From contig OY987242.1 of assembly GCA_963920765.1 (NCBI GenBank), positions 15,152,002-15,216,001 of the forward strand: a stretch of 64,000 nucleotides of DNA, given 5' to 3'. Position numbers and translations under genes: made by a program. Positions within the stretch are counted from its first letter, which is position 1; each line of letters starts with the position of its first letter. The notes under the pieces are model-generated. The model did no database searches, was not told where the DNA came from, and was given only the letters and a program-made list of their open reading frames with translations. The DNA comes from Ulota crispa. Lineage: Eukaryota; Streptophyta; Bryopsida; Orthotrichales; Orthotrichaceae. Below are positions 11,509-23,293 of this stretch, piece by piece.

Positions 11509-12173
11509 AGAAGCAAGCAAGATTAGCTTTTCAAAGCACATACAAGTTGTTTGTTTGTAGCAAAAAAGGGCACCCGTATGGATTTGTTTTACTTACAGTG
11601 TCCAACATGTACAATGGTAACATCTAATAATATAGAATGATACATTAAATATTCAAACAGCTCACTACAAAAGGAAAAAAATGTAACAACTCCTCAAATC
11701 TATGGAATTTTACCTCTTGTGTTCCTATTTCAATGTGAATGCAACTTGCTTTCTTACTTGATCCCCTTTCTCTAAGTAAAATTCTCCATTCTCCATTCCA
11801 CCATTCACAAAAGGGAGTTACACCTTCCATGGAAAAGTGCTCCCATTGGCTCCAATTTCCACACCACCACTTCACATTCTTCATGGAAGTTTCATTCTCA
11901 AAGAAAGTGTAACTAAGGTAGGTAGTTCAAATTGCAACCCCTCTCTTGAAAAGTATCCCATAGGTAGCTCGTGAATGAATATGAGGTGGTTGACTTCTTA
12001 AATAGACCCTCTATAGTCATAGAAGAAAAGGTGTATTCTGTTACAAGAGCCAATCATATTCCTTGATTTCACCTCATCTTTTACAAGTTGCAAGGGAACA
12101 ATTTATCAAAGACCTAGAGTCACAAATAGATGCCTACTACAAAAAACTTTTAAATTCATCAACAATTTAATAA
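11509..12173. other. Non-coding stretch
   Basis: A minus-strand frame at 11645-11884 has no recognisable domain, no splice-supported neighbours and AT-rich codon use, so it is not called a gene. Nothing else could be supported. Confidence 0.35.
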
Positions 12174-12600
12174 GGGAACTAACATATGCAAACCCATGAA
12201 TTGATATATGCACACTGCAAAGGGGAGGGGTAAATTTTAGATATTTACCATCAACAAGTTGTATTTGGAAAGTTTGAATTCATATTTGGATTTAGAGACC
12301 TTGATTTAGTCTAGAACCACAATGGAAGATACAATTGAACAACACCTAGTGAAAAAGCTTAGCTAGGGGGCAAATTATTACTTTTACCCTTGTTTGTAAA
12401 AAAAAGCTAAGCTTTTCCATTGGACATTGTTCAATTGTAACCTCCTTTGTGGTCCTAGACTAAATCAAGGTCTCTAAATCCAAATCTAAATTCAAACTTT
12501 CTAAGTCCAACTTGTTGATGATAAACATCTAAAATGTACCCCCCTCTCCCCCGCAGTGTGCACATATCAAACCCCAGGTGTGCACATCTCATCAATTCCC
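12174..12600. mobile_element. Family B foldback MITE
   Basis: The two halves are inverted copies: the left contains TATTTACCATCAACAAGTTG and the right its inverse, with GACCTTGATTTAGTCTAGAA and AAAAGCTTAGC near the loop. Termini are GGGAACT.. and ..CAATTCCC. The flanks TTTAATAA and TTTGATGA agree at 6 of 8 positions, compatible with an aged 8-bp hAT-type duplication. Confidence 0.75.
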
Positions 12601-12754
12601 TTTGATGATGCTTCAAAAAATATGAAAAAAATTGTGTTACATTTGGCATCCATTTCTCTTTGTTTGGAAATTAGACAAAAATCTTCTTACCTCAAAATAC
12701 CCATGGAAAGGCATATTGGCCCTTAAAGTGTTGCATTTTGAGCTACCTACTTTA

Positions 12755-13148
12755 GGGCATCTGCAGTGTAGACCTTGGGAATAGCCCTCTACTGGGAAAC
12801 AACAGGGATGTTTTAAGTGAGCTTTGAAGTTTTCATTTTATTTCCGTGGAAAACACCCCAATGCAGAGCCTGTATATTGGTCTACACATGAAAACTTGAC
12901 CAAGTGTTACATGACCCGTGGAAGCTAGGAACAAGGCTAGGAAAGATTCTTGTCAACTTGGTCAAGACAAAAGAAATGAGAATCTTCCACAGACATGCAA
13001 ATAGCTGAAATGTACCGGGGTGAGCCCTTGGCTTGCCAATGCCCCGAAAGCAGAAGTGCCTGTGAAGGTCGCATTGGGTTGCGTGATTAATTAAAACACC
13101 CATACAATACCAAGGCAGTCGTCAATACCTATTGCATTGCGGATGCTC
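12755..13148. mobile_element. Possible MITE with GGGCATCTGCAGTG termini
   Basis: The left end GGGCATCTGCAGTGTAGACC and right end GCATTGCGGATGCTC are imperfect inverted repeats about 390 bp apart. Termini of this GAGCATCYRCA type are common in plant MITEs. The target duplication is not clear and the arms are diverged. Confidence 0.4.
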
Positions 13149-13199
13149 TTCCCAGGGTGGCAACTCTTGTATAATGCGTAGGGGGGACCGTTTTAAGAA

Positions 13200-13455
13200 A
13201 ACGCCATATTCATTAAATTGGGAAAACAATGAGTACCATTTTGTACCTCACCTAAATCAAAATAGCCACCTTAAACCATATTCGAAGGTATTAGATTCAG
13301 TTTGAGCCACTAAGATCTTTTTCCTTGCAAATTCCTCCTCTCAAGTGAAGACACATGTACCAAAAAAAACGCTGGAGCTCAGATTAAGGTGACCACCTTA
13401 ATCCTTCAAAAGTCCCAAAATGTACTCTTTTTCCCAATTTAACGAATATGGCGTT
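13200..13455. mobile_element. Family C MITE with 26-bp inverted termini
   Basis: The left terminus ACGCCATATTCATTAAATTG continues into GGGAAAA; the right terminus TTTTCCCAATTTAACGAATA runs on to TGGCGT and is its inverse with one mismatch. About 256 bp. Related copies lie at 17139-17424 and 18634-18900. The target duplication could not be fixed. Confidence 0.7.
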
Positions 13456-13825
13456 AGAAAGGGTAAAAAGAGGTGAATACTCCACTTTTAATAAATTATT
13501 ATAACCTCAAAAGAGCTTATAATAAAGCATTTATAGGTAATAACGAAGATTTAACACTAGGATTATTAGAATTTTTTTAGAAAAATATTTAAGAAATAAT
13601 AATTTTTAATAATTTCAAAAATGAGTTGGGGGTCTGATTGGTGCCCCTTGTTTGAGAAATTCTTGTTATTGTAAGTTTTTAAAATGATTTTTGAGAACCT
13701 AAAACTTTTATAATGAATATAAAAATAATACCATTGAAATCCTCTCAATGTTTTCTTTCTTATGATGTTCCTATAAGCTACATAATAAAAAAGCTTCTTC
13801 CCTTCTTATACACTAGAAGGGTGAA
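13456..13825. other. Non-coding AT-rich stretch
   Basis: Very AT-rich sequence between two MITEs. No coding, RNA or repeat signal could be supported. Confidence 0.35.
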
Positions 13826-14046
13826 CCCTTAAGCGCCCTAGCAACGGGATCCTGTCGTTGGGGACCGCAGCGTGATCTCACTTTTTCTCTCGATTGGTAC
13901 GGTGACAAGGATCGTGGTTAGTCCCCATCAGCAAAGAAGGTAGTCCTTTTTCAAATCCTACTTTCTGAATGTAATTTTCCAAGCTCTTGTGGCCATTAAA
14001 TCCCCATTTTCACCTAAACCCTAAAACAACTCTGGGTGCTTAGGGG
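13826..14046. mobile_element. TTAA-family MITE, short subfamily
   Basis: Left end CCCTTAAGCGCCC after TGAA (a mutated TTAA), right end GGGTGCTTAGGGG before TTAA (14047-14050). It is 221 bp, like the other short members. The interior is GC-richer than the surroundings. Confidence 0.65.
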
Positions 14047-14059
14047 TTAAGAAAGCCCT

Positions 14060-14595
14060 TGTATTTGTATTGTGAGTTGTCACCCCGGGATGCTCTTACC
14101 CTAATGCTGCCAATGAGGGACGGTACCGTCAGTCAGTAGGAGAGTGCAAACGGCGGGTGGCATGAGTGGAGCCTGTTGACTTGCTTTCCGAAAGTTGCGT
14201 CGGAGTTTGAGGGCCTGGGTGCATCGAAGTCTTCAAGCTTGGCACACACAGATAGATAGACACGCCAATTTGCATTGCAGATGCTAACCATGAATTATCA
14301 GTTATGAAAGTCTCGAGTCTCAAGTCTCGACCATAGTGAGCCAGGGCCCAGGAGGCAGGACTGCAGGAGTGATCATTCTCAAGCAGTTCGCAATCTTCGC
14401 AAGGGGTGACGAACTGACGACGCTGAGCAGTCCAGCAGGCATGGGGGAGCCTCCGAAAAGAACTCGCTCTGGGTTGAGCTCGGCACAGCCTAGTGTACTG
14501 TACAGTTCTACTGTAGAGTTCGAGGAGAATCTAGATACAGTAACACTACTACTTACTTACCTCCCCATCACTCCTCCACTCCTCCCGGAGCATTG
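14060..14595. other. Isolated GC-richer island of unknown nature
   Basis: This half-kilobase is clearly richer in G and C than its neighbours and largely free of the surrounding repeat families. A plus-strand frame at 14336-14599 is open but begins at a GTG, has no recognisable domain and no clear splice partners. It could be a gene relic, an isolated exon or captured sequence. No function is proposed. Confidence 0.3.
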
Positions 14596-14599
14596 TTAA

Positions 14600-15245
14600 C
14601 CCCTAACTATACCCAAGGCCTTTCTGAACTTCTTGACATTTCCAGGAAAGTGAACAATCAACCAACCTTTTCATGAATCTCATCAAGTTTTTTCAAATTG
14701 TAGCCGTACAAATTTAAACTTGACATGTTAGAGATTACATGGAAAAAGAAAACACAACAATATCACTTACAGTTTGAAAGATTATATCGTTTGAACATGA
14801 GGATATTAAAACTGTAAAAGTGACTTGAAGTCTTCTAATCCTCATTTCACATGTCAAATCTGAAAAGTTGGTCATTAAAAAAATATGAGGTTTAAGGTCA
14901 TTACATGTTTAACTTTAGTCAATTTATGGCTTTCAAACTCTACTCTTGTATTTTTTCTAAATGGATTTCTAATGCAGATTTTTCTCCAAGCTCTAGTGTA
15001 TTTGAGGCTCATTTTCAAGATTTTCCAACCCAAGAAAACTCAAGATTGCACTGAACATCTTTGTACAAAATCTTGAGTAGAAAAATGATCAATATTCATT
15101 TTTTAAATCAGGTTTTTGATGTTGAGAATAGACTTCAAAACAAACTTGTGTTCAAAAAAAATAGTAAAAATAGTGATTTGATAAAGTTTTATTCATTCTC
15201 AAAGTTTTGTAAACATCCAAATTGGGTGCCTTGGGCATTTAGGGG
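14600..15245. mobile_element. TTAA-flanked MITE
   Basis: Terminal inverted repeats CCCCTAACTATACCCAAGG and CCTTGGGCATTTAGGGG are flanked by perfect TTAA at 14596-14599 and 15246-15249. It is 646 bp. The right half is homologous to 340-682, and the right terminus is identical to that of 52899-53797. Confidence 0.85.
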
Positions 15246-15255
15246 TTAACCTTCA

Positions 15256-15456
15256 TTGGGGGGTTCTCTTTTGCTCCCCAATATGAGAATCCTCCAACGA
15301 ATGCCATTCGCAAGCTCTTGCAGAGAACCAATCAACTTTCAAAATTTATAACTAAAACCTCCCCAAGTATATAGGGAGGCATATTCCTCCAGGGCTGGGG
15401 AGGAATCAAACCTGGTGAACAATGTTATGCCACCATCAGGCCAAAACGGCCTCAGG
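15256..15456 (-). repeat. Candidate tRNA-derived SINE
   Basis: On the minus strand, starting near 15456, an A-box-like TGGCCTGATGGT is followed 31 bases later by a good B-box, GGTTTGATTCC, as in tRNA-derived SINE promoters. About 170 bases of body follow towards 15256. No poly-A tail or target duplication is evident, and the promoter boxes do not fold into a complete tRNA. Confidence 0.35.
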
Positions 15457-15812
15457 AAAATAAGATGCTGGACGACAAATGTCTACAGAATTTGGCATGG
15501 ACCATCACCATCCTGCAGTGCATGCATGCAAGTCATGACGCCATGCCGAAGTGCCGACCCCCGACACACATGGATGTCGAGATTTTATTAATTTCCTTCC
15601 GCTAAGCTCCGCACTCACAGCATCTCCACCAGTCAGGGAAAACAACGTGTCACTTTTGGATAGAAAGAGATCTGTTATTGCATGCATGGACTTGTCAAAG
15701 TATTCTCTTTAACGCAGCAAAAATCGTAATTTTCTCATGCACAACAATTCTTCAGATTTTATATCTTATCTGTACAAAAGTAGGTTGGATTATCAATGAT
15801 GGAGATTTTTTT
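15457..15812. other. Non-coding stretch
   Basis: A small minus-strand frame at 15505-15687 has no recognisable domain or splice context. CATGCATGCA runs occur near 15522 and 15680. Nothing further could be supported. Confidence 0.3.
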
Positions 15813-16230
15813 GGGAATTGATATGCGCACACCGGGTTGATATATGCACACCCTTCTGGGGACTGGGGTGAATTACAGATTCTACCATCAAAAAGTTGAA
15901 TTTGAGAATTTTGAATTCAGATTTGGACTCAAAGATCATAACTTAGTCTAGAATCATAAAAAAAGATTGTAATTGAACAACATCCAATGAAAAAGCTTAT
16001 CTTTTTTTACAAACAAAAGTAAAAATAACACTTTTTCTCCTAACTAAGCTTTTTCATTGTGTGATGTTCAATTACAAGTACAACGTATTTTATGGTTCTA
16101 GACTAAATCATGGTCTCTAAGTCCAAATCTGAATTCAAAATTTTCAAATTTAGCTTTTTGATGGTAGAAATCTAAAATTTACCCCCGGGGGTGTGCAAAT
16201 ATCAACCCTAGTGTGCACATATCAATTCCC
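15813..16230. mobile_element. Family B foldback MITE
   Basis: Inverted halves contain TCTACCATCAAAAAGTTGAA on the left and its inverse on the right, with GATCATAACTTAGTCTAGAA near the loop. Termini are GGGAATTGATATGCGCACAC and GTGCACATATCAATTCCC. The 418-bp copy closely resembles 27858-28270. Confidence 0.75.
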
Positions 16231-16420
16231 TTTTGTTTTGTTTTTGTAAATGAGAAGACTTGTCATTAGTTGAATGTTAATTTACGTAGTGAGATGGATG
16301 GAGGAAACAAGTGGTCACTACTAGGAACAAGAAAGACTGTGTTTTTTATTGATGAAGTTTTTGAAGTCAAGTGAAGATGCCCTAATAGTACCTCCAGTAG
16401 AACAAGGTTATGAAGGTACT

Positions 16421-16632
16421 AAGGTAGGAGGTTCTAAAAGCGTTTGGCTCTAAGAACATCTTACATTTTATAGGAAACATGTACAACTGTCATTAATGAG
16501 TTAGGTAGGCTTAGCATATTGCTAAACCTACCTAATTCATCAATGACAGTTGTACATACTTCATGCAAAATGTAAGATGTTCCTATAGCTAAATGCTTTT
16601 AGAAGCCAAATGCTTTTAAAACCTCCTACCTT
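16421..16632. mobile_element. Foldback MITE with AAGGTAGGAGG termini (family F)
   Basis: Nearly the whole 212 bp is a hairpin: left AAGGTAGGAGGTTCTAAAAG through GAACATCTTACATTTTATA and CAACTGTCATTAATGAGTTA, and right the inverse ending TTTTAAAACCTCCTACCTT. The loop is about ten bases around GCATATTGC. The same terminal motif occurs on the larger elements at 27371, 38491 and 52577. Confidence 0.85.
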
Positions 16633-17138
16633 AAATAAAACCTTCAACTTGTGGTTTTTCAATTTTCTCATTCTTTATAGTTGCCACTTGCCACTAAGGT
16701 GTAGGATAAACACTAATCGGCAGTAAAGAAAAGTGCAATTTGTCATCTTTGCACTTGTTAGATATTATTCATCAAAGTGTGAAGAAGTAGTACCCATTAG
16801 AGGAATAATGAGCTCAAGAGAAGGCCCCTATGGGAAGTGGTTGGAGGGGTCAAAAGCATTTAAATGTAATGTCCTTTTTCAAATAAAAAGAGTCTAATCC
16901 CCTTTACCAGCTTACAAGTACTTCATGAGAATAATTTCTTTTTACAATATTATATGCTTTTTGTCTTATGAGTGTCCTTGTTTGATTGGGAATTCTAGTC
17001 CTAGTTTATTCTTGTGTCCCACCAAAGGTCCTTGCATTTGTCATTGTCATGTTATAATATTGTTTTCCATCATCAATCCTTTTGTTATGTACCATGGTAC
17101 ACTTGAGTAGTTCACACAAGGTAGAGACACTTGTGTAG
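16633..17138. other. Non-coding stretch
   Basis: No exon, RNA gene or bounded element is seen. A short plus-strand frame at 16925-17110 looks fortuitous. Confidence 0.35.
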
Positions 17139-17424
17139 AGCGTCATATTCATTAAAAAGGACAAATTCTTACAAATTGGGACTTTTGGTGTTTTTCTTCC
17201 GAGAATGTCATATTTATTGAATTGGGAATTTGTCGACTGTTTTCCAATGAGATGAGATATATATCATCTAGAATTACGCTCTTTTTGGACAAAACGTCTA
17301 GAGTTTTGGACAGAAGTTCATTAAGCAAGTTTCAAATGACCTCCTTAATTCAATCAAGGTGGCTATTTTGGATTCAGGTGAAATACAAAATGGGTTTTTC
17401 CCATTTTAATGAATATCGTGTTGT
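17139..17424. mobile_element. Family C MITE
   Basis: The left end carries GCGTCATATTCATTAAAAAGG with a second degenerate copy of the terminus near 17204; the right end TTTTCCCATTTTAATGAATA runs on to TCGTGTT and is the inverse. The core phrases GGTGAAATACAAAATGGG and the ATTTTGTACCTCACC seen at 13200-13455 are inverse relatives. Confidence 0.65.
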
Positions 17425-17695
17425 AAGTACCTTACCTACGCTTCTCCTACCTAAATAAATAGGGTGGTTTGTCAAGATTGGGAGGCTTTCTCTTGAGTTC
17501 ATTTTTTCTCTAATGTAAAATTATAAGCAAGGTTAAATAATACGCTTGCAAAAACTTTAACAATCATAAAAAGTAGGGAAGCCGGTCCCCAAGTTTTGTC
17601 GAGAGTTGCAACATTATTGTGAGTTTTTTTTTTGCCTTTGACTTGTGTTCTAGAAGCTCTAAGACAGATTCATGTACCCTAGAGCACCACCTTAA

Positions 17696-18910
17696 CCCCT
17701 AAAGGCCCAAGCCCTTTTTCCTACAAAAATCACAAAAAACTGCCACTTTTAGAGGAAATGAATAGAAAGGCAGGTTTTTTTTTCTTCTGAAAATCCAACC
17801 ATAGCGTCTTGCCCCAAACTATGGGAGGTATTTGTGGGGAAAATCAGCTCATTCTAGAGGTAGAGGATTGAGATATTGACATTTGAAGTGACAAAATAAG
17901 TTTTTCCCTACTGTCCAAAATTTTCAAAAGCCTTTGACCAAAAAAGTTGCTCTATGCAAAGTTGAAGTTTAATTTTTCCTTGTAGAAGACCAAGTTAGGT
18001 ATATGTTGGAGAATTTTTAGATCTATTAGAGGTGCACAACATATTTCAAACAAAAAATTGAATGCCGGAAGGTCATGAAATTTGCAAATACACTAGGCAA
18101 AATTGGAGGCTTGATGTAAAATTCAAAAATTCTAATCACATTGATCAAAATAGTGACAACCAAGATTCTTTGCCTACTACAACTTGGATAAAAATTAATC
18201 AAAAACCAAATACTCAAACCGCTCAAAAAATAAAAATACTGAATTTTACATGGGGCAAAACCGTAAAAGGAAGGGGGGTTTGGAAGTACCCCAAGATGGG
18301 CACCTTTCCCTTTGCCCAAGTTTCCACACCTTTGCCCACAAGGGCTGACCCTCTTTGGAGTTTGGAGTCAACACCCACTTACAAAGGAGAGACCCTGCCC
18401 AAACTGCCCCTTTTTGCCTAGTTTTAGAAAGTTCTTGATAACTTCTTCATCAAATGTTCAAATGAAGAAAAAATTAGATGTCCACATAGGGCTTGGAATT
18501 CCCCACCTTCAATAAAATTTTCAAAAAATCACACAAACTCATTTAATTATAGACACATGCCCAAAATCCATTTGTCTTAAAGGGGACAATTGGGAACACC
18601 TTATTAGGTAAATTGGAAAAAACAAAGGGGACAGTTGGGAACACCATATTAGGTAAATTGGGAAGAACAGAGGGACCATTTTGTACTCCAACTTAATTGT
18701 ACATACAATAAATGTAGGCAAAGCTATAGCTCAAAGTTGTAATTATTTGAAATTCTTGGAGGCAATCACCAAGACTTCACTATTGTACAAAAAAATGCAC
18801 ACTTATTTTTGTGTAATATGCTAAATTGTACATAATGGCAAAAATAGTGAAAATTCCGGAATGTATTGTTTTTCCCAATTTACCTAATATGGTGTTTGGG
18901 CCTTGAGGGG
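17696..18910. mobile_element. TTAA-flanked element, 1.2 kb
   Basis: Left end CCCCTAAAGGCCCAAGCCC, right end TTGGGCCTTGAGGGG, with perfect TTAA on both sides (17692-17695, 18911-18914). The frame at 18062-18421 lies inside but is not conserved in relatives. The interior shares segments with 23893-24823 and 4679-5610, and a family C inverted repeat occupies its right portion. Confidence 0.85.
18634..18900. mobile_element. Family C-like inverted repeat nested in a TTAA element
   Basis: The left arm CACCATATTAGGTAAATTGG pairs with the right arm CCAATTTACCTAATATGGTG. An extra direct copy of the left arm lies just upstream (about 18596-18625), so the left side is duplicated. Confidence 0.65.
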
Positions 18911-18914
18911 TTAA

Positions 18915-20543
18915 CGAAACAAATGATTGTCAAAGTAAATGTAATTTGACTAGATTTTCAAAGAATTTACTAATTCCAACCACAAACCCCGATTGTTATG
19001 TTTGGGTGCCGGCTTGCTCAAATTTTTAATGTTATAGATCATATGAAGATTTAGCAACATTTCATTGGTTTTTTAGTATTTCTTTCTTAGCACTTTTTCA
19101 ACACTCTTGTTGCCAAAATTATTGACATTTCATTTTCATACCATTTCCATGCATAATAGGCTCTTTATCCACTCTGACGTTTTTTCTGGATACTGTAAGT
19201 GAAAAGCAAGATGTTTTGCTACATTTTTCCGCTCTTGATAGTCAAAGCATTTTCAAAAAAGTGCCAAAAAAACAACACCATTATCTTGGTACTGCCACTG
19301 TAACTGCGGGAAGAAGGTGAGCTTCTCCATTGACCATTATGTTCTTTGAAGTGGATGGTTTGGAGATTTGTACACTTGATATTGTTTGGAAGAACCAACA
19401 ATGCTTGCACACACTAATTTGTTGTTTTTGATATTACTATACCAAGTAGCAGCTATGTTACTAGAGGCTTCAATTAACTTGCTTTTTAAGCAAGGTATCT
19501 ACTCAATTTTTTAGGATGGTTTATTTTATGCAAAGTTTCCTTCTACAATGCAAAATCAATAAATGAATTATTCACAAATTTCGTCTTTTTGGATGTTCAT
19601 AACGTTTTCTTGCATTGTCAAAAAGAAACGCTCCCAACATCATACAAAACAAGCAACTTTGTTACAAGAGGTTTTCTCCTTACAACAAAGGTTAGCTTTT
19701 TGAGTAAGGTTAAACTCCCACACGGTAGCTTCTCTTAATGATTAAGCATCCTCTTATATGGTTCAAAGGCAACTATATTTTTCCTTTAGAGAAATTATAA
19801 CCAAACCTTTGGAATGTTGCATGTCGACAACACATTTGTTCAAAAATATTTCACAAAATAGAAGTTGAAAATACTAGGAAACCTTTTTTCAAAAAAAAAT
19901 TTAACATAGGAAAAACTAAGGATTTCAAATGTTATTCGAGGAAGTGATCTCAGTATTTTGAAAAATAACAATTATTCGTTGGGTAACCCAGAATTAGTTG
20001 AACTGCAGTTCTGCTGATAATACTCCTAAACGAATAGAAATCGTAACTAACTTCGAAACTCACTTAGAAAGGACACTGATCCTTCGTCCCCCCTATTAGC
20101 GACCAAGAGCCTCGCATGCTGGCATGGGAACAGGGAACGGGGATCACCTTGTGTCTGTTCCTAATAAGGGTATCCACACACGCTCAACAGCCCCGCGAGA
20201 GCACTTTGCTCTGACACTTTGTTTGACGCGCCTCATTGCAAACATGCCAACACCTTATGTGAGATAGGGTTTGCGCTCAAAAAATGGAACGTTTAGTGTT
20301 TGATGCATCATTAACATGCCTAAATCCAAGACAATCCAAACTTGTTAATTGGTCAACACAAAAGGGTTGCAATTGAAGCTCAGCACTTGTCCCTTGTGAT
20401 ACGCTCTTAGTGCTTGCTAGTACTTAGTTCAAGACCAGGGTGGAACATTTGAGATTAGAGCAAGCCCATGATAGTGGATGCACCTTGGACACCTGCTTTT
20501 GAGAGCTCCATGTTGCATGCAAGGGTGCAAATGCTCTAAATAA
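18915..20543. other. Non-coding stretch of 1.6 kb
   Basis: No gene is supported. A GC-richer patch at about 20080-20240 stands out from its surroundings but has no open frame or RNA-like fold that I can recognise. The remainder is plain AT-rich sequence. Confidence 0.35.
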
Positions 20544-20928
20544 GGGAATTGATAGTACATCCGGGGTTTATTAGATGTACACATGTGGGGATGAATTCTA
20601 GATATTTACCATCAACAAGTTGAATTTGGAAAATTTGAATTCACATTTGGATTTGGAGACCTAGATTTCATCTAAAATCATGAAAGAGGATGTAAGTGAA
20701 CAACGACCAATGGAAAAGCTTAGATAAAGGGCAAGTTATTACTTTTACCCTTGTTTGTAGAAAAAACTGAGGTTTTTCATTAGGTTTCGTTCTATTATAT
20801 CCTTTTTTGTGGTTCTAAACTAAATCAAGGTCTCTAAATCCAAATTTAAATTCAAGTTTTCCTAATACAACTTGTTGATAGTAAATATCTAAAATTTACC
20901 TCTCCTCCCGTGTGCATATATCATTCCC
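20544..20928. mobile_element. Family B foldback MITE
   Basis: Paired halves with ATTTACCATCAACAAGTTGA on the left and its inverse on the right; termini GGGAATTGATAGTACATCC and ATATATCATTCCC. The flanks CTAAATAA and ATAGATAA agree at 6 of 8 positions. It is closest to the copy at 12174-12600. Confidence 0.75.
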
Positions 20929-21039
20929 ATAGATAACTGAATTCATATCCCTTGCCTTTGACTCATCCATTTAATTTGTGATTTTGTAAAATTTGCTTAA
21001 TTAAGGGAAAAAATGGTGAAAATTCCTAATCTTGGTTTC

Positions 21040-21500
21040 TATATATATATAACAGAATTCAGTTTTCCCTTTTGGCGATGCTTTTACCACGGTATTCTTA
21101 CTGCATGTATAAATAAACCAGCATGGGTAAAAAAAATCTTGGGTTAAAAACTTGCGTTAGTGAAATCTTGCATGAGAAAAAAAATTATGCTTAAAAAAAT
21201 GCGTGAGTAAATAATGTAATAAAATTGCATGGGTAAAAAATTAAAATAATTGCTTGAATAATCATTACATGGGTAAAAAAATTGCAAAGGTGAAAAATAA
21301 CAAATATTTTTTTGCTTGAGAAAATAGTGACTTTCCTTTTATTGTTTAGATAAAAAATTCTATGGGTATAGAACAAAAAATATTTTATTGCAAGGGAATG
21401 TTTTGTAAACAAAAATAAATGTTTTGAGTAAAGTTTGATATTGGAGTGTGGAGATAAAATGTAAGAATTGTTTTCTTACAATGGAAAGATTTTGCATGAC
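21040..21500. repeat. AT-rich array of degenerate ~20-bp units
   Basis: Many imperfect units of the form TTGCATGGGTAAAAAA or TTGCGTGAGTAAAT follow one another. The same array occurs in opposite orientation at 61560-62050. The run AAGGGAATGTTTTGTAAACA marks the matching point in both. It looks like the interior of a dispersed element; the boundaries are uncertain. Confidence 0.65.
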
Positions 21501-21647
21501 TGGGACTGAAATTATTTTGGGTCTCTTCAGACCAATGGGTGCTTATACTAGTTGAAGTATATAAGAATACATTTTATACACTCATCTGTAATATATCTAT
21601 AGCGTGGATGGTTTGTTTGTCACACAATATTTAAAATTCTCTGTTAA

Positions 21648-21881
21648 TCTTTAAAGGACAAGGCTACTATTATACATACCATGAACGCTGTTGTATAATT
21701 GACATTTGCTACCAACAAAAACTTTTAATTTGGGATCTCAACTACCTCACTAGAACAACATTGATCTATATTCTAACTTCTTTGTTGATCTCAAATCTAA
21801 TAAAGGTGTGGATGCACTCCAAATACAAGAAAAATACATCATATTATACCGGTCACAAAGGGCTGCCTTGTCCTTTAGGAG
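21648..21881. mobile_element. TTAA-flanked MITE, short subfamily
   Basis: Left end TCTTTAAAGGACAAGGC, right end GCCTTGTCCTTTAGGA, with TTAA at 21644-21647 and 21882-21885. The 234-bp interior is homologous, in opposite orientation, to 58755-58978 (shared AATTTGGGATCTCAA and CTTCTTTGTTGATCTCAAAT). Confidence 0.8.
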
Positions 21882-22027
21882 TTAACACCAAAAGTTTAAT
21901 ATTCTCTATTATGAAACATTGGGTGTTTGTTTGTCCCTCAAAGTTTGAAATTCAAACAAGGGATAGGGAGAAACAAAGGTATAAAAAAGGTGGGTGAAAA
22001 ATCACCTAAAAATTTGGTGGATATTAA

Positions 22028-23289
22028 CCCTTAAAGGTCTGTGCTTCCAAAAAGTGGATGCGCCTTGGTCAACCTTGATTGTAACTTTCAAAATATCAAT
22101 TTTTGGTACATGGTTCAAACTAAGAAAATGAAGCTTGATAAGTTTCCTTTCTATTCCATTTCATTTTTTTGAAAAATGTCAAAAATCAAAAGAGTTATTG
22201 CCATTGAAAGCTCCAAGTGTCAAAATCCAAATAACACAATATGGTGTGTTTTTCATTCATATTTTCTACTCTTCAAATGCATTTTAAATTTAAATTACAA
22301 AACTATGTTTCTCATTCTACCACTCATTTATAATAGAAATTATAGATATTTTTAGGGACCGACTAGGTGGACACCCCCCAATTGCTATGCGGACACCCCC
22401 ATAGCCAAATCTGTTAAATTTGAGATTATTATTACGTTGAAATATGAAATAAAATCAGAGCAATAGTTTAGCATGCATTTGTGTTTACAAGCGCTCTAAA
22501 CATACTACAAATTTGCCTCATTTGTGACACGGTCAAGAGTCAAACTGACAAATGAAGGGAGCAAATGGTTTAACTCCTAACCGTGTCACAAATGAGGCAA
22601 ATTTGTTTTGTGTTTGCAACGCTAGTAGACGCAAATGTATGCTAAAGTATTGCTTTGATTTATTTCATATTTCAACATAATAATAATCTCAAATTTAATA
22701 GATTTGGCTATAGGGGGTGTCCGCATAGCAATTGGGGGGTGTCCACCTAGTCGGTCCCTTTTTATAATATGAATTCTAATTGATATGATTTTATTTCTAC
22801 ATTTAGCTTTGAAAAAAAAAATTTGAATTTTCCATCAAGCTAATTGAAAAAAATAATGTAAAAAGAAAACAAATGTGGCTTCCAGCAAAAAATATCAAAA
22901 TTTTATAAACTAATTAAATATAAGGATAAATTTGGTTTGATAGTCAACTTTGACTTTAGATTCTTTATTGTGGCTGTTTTGGATGTATAAATAAAATAAC
23001 CAATTGAATTTTTTTCACACTTATCTTTAATGCTACTTGTAGCTCTTGAAAAAAATTCAAGTAATTTGGATTTTTTTTGCTATTTTAACTTATTTATGTT
23101 CATTTTTTGAATAAAAATGAAAATAATTACAAATTTTCATAAAACAAATTGAAATTTCTTGCAATGATATATCATTCATAGTTTCAAGCAATAAATATAC
23201 AAAATTGTTGTTTGAACACACTTTAAAAGACAAAATTGAGCTTAGACATGAAGTTTGACTATTTCAAAATGGATCAAGTCCTTTAGGGG
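22028..23289. mobile_element. TTAA-flanked element, first of an abutting chain
   Basis: Left end CCCTTAAAGGTCTGTGC, right end AAGTCCTTTAGGGG, flanked by TTAA at 22024-22027 and 23290-23293; the right TTAA also serves the next element. A hAT-like MITE (22355-22758) is nested inside, so the original was about 850 bp. No coding capacity is recognised. Confidence 0.75.
22355..22758. mobile_element. hAT-like foldback MITE, family D
   Basis: Almost the whole 404 bp folds back. The ends are GGGACCGACTAGGTGGACAC and its inverse GTGTCCACCTAGTCGGTCCC, and the arms pair through AATTTGAGATTATTATTA and CAAATTTGCCTCATTTGTGA. The flanking octamers (TATTTTTA, TTTTTATA) match at 6 of 8 positions; the sister copy at 52219 has a perfect 8-bp duplication. 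Confidence 0.85.
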
Positions 23290-23293
23290 TTAA

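Noticed and set aside
18062..18421. A 119-codon plus-strand frame
   Set aside because: It lies inside the TTAA element at 17696-18910, is not conserved in related elements and shows no domain.
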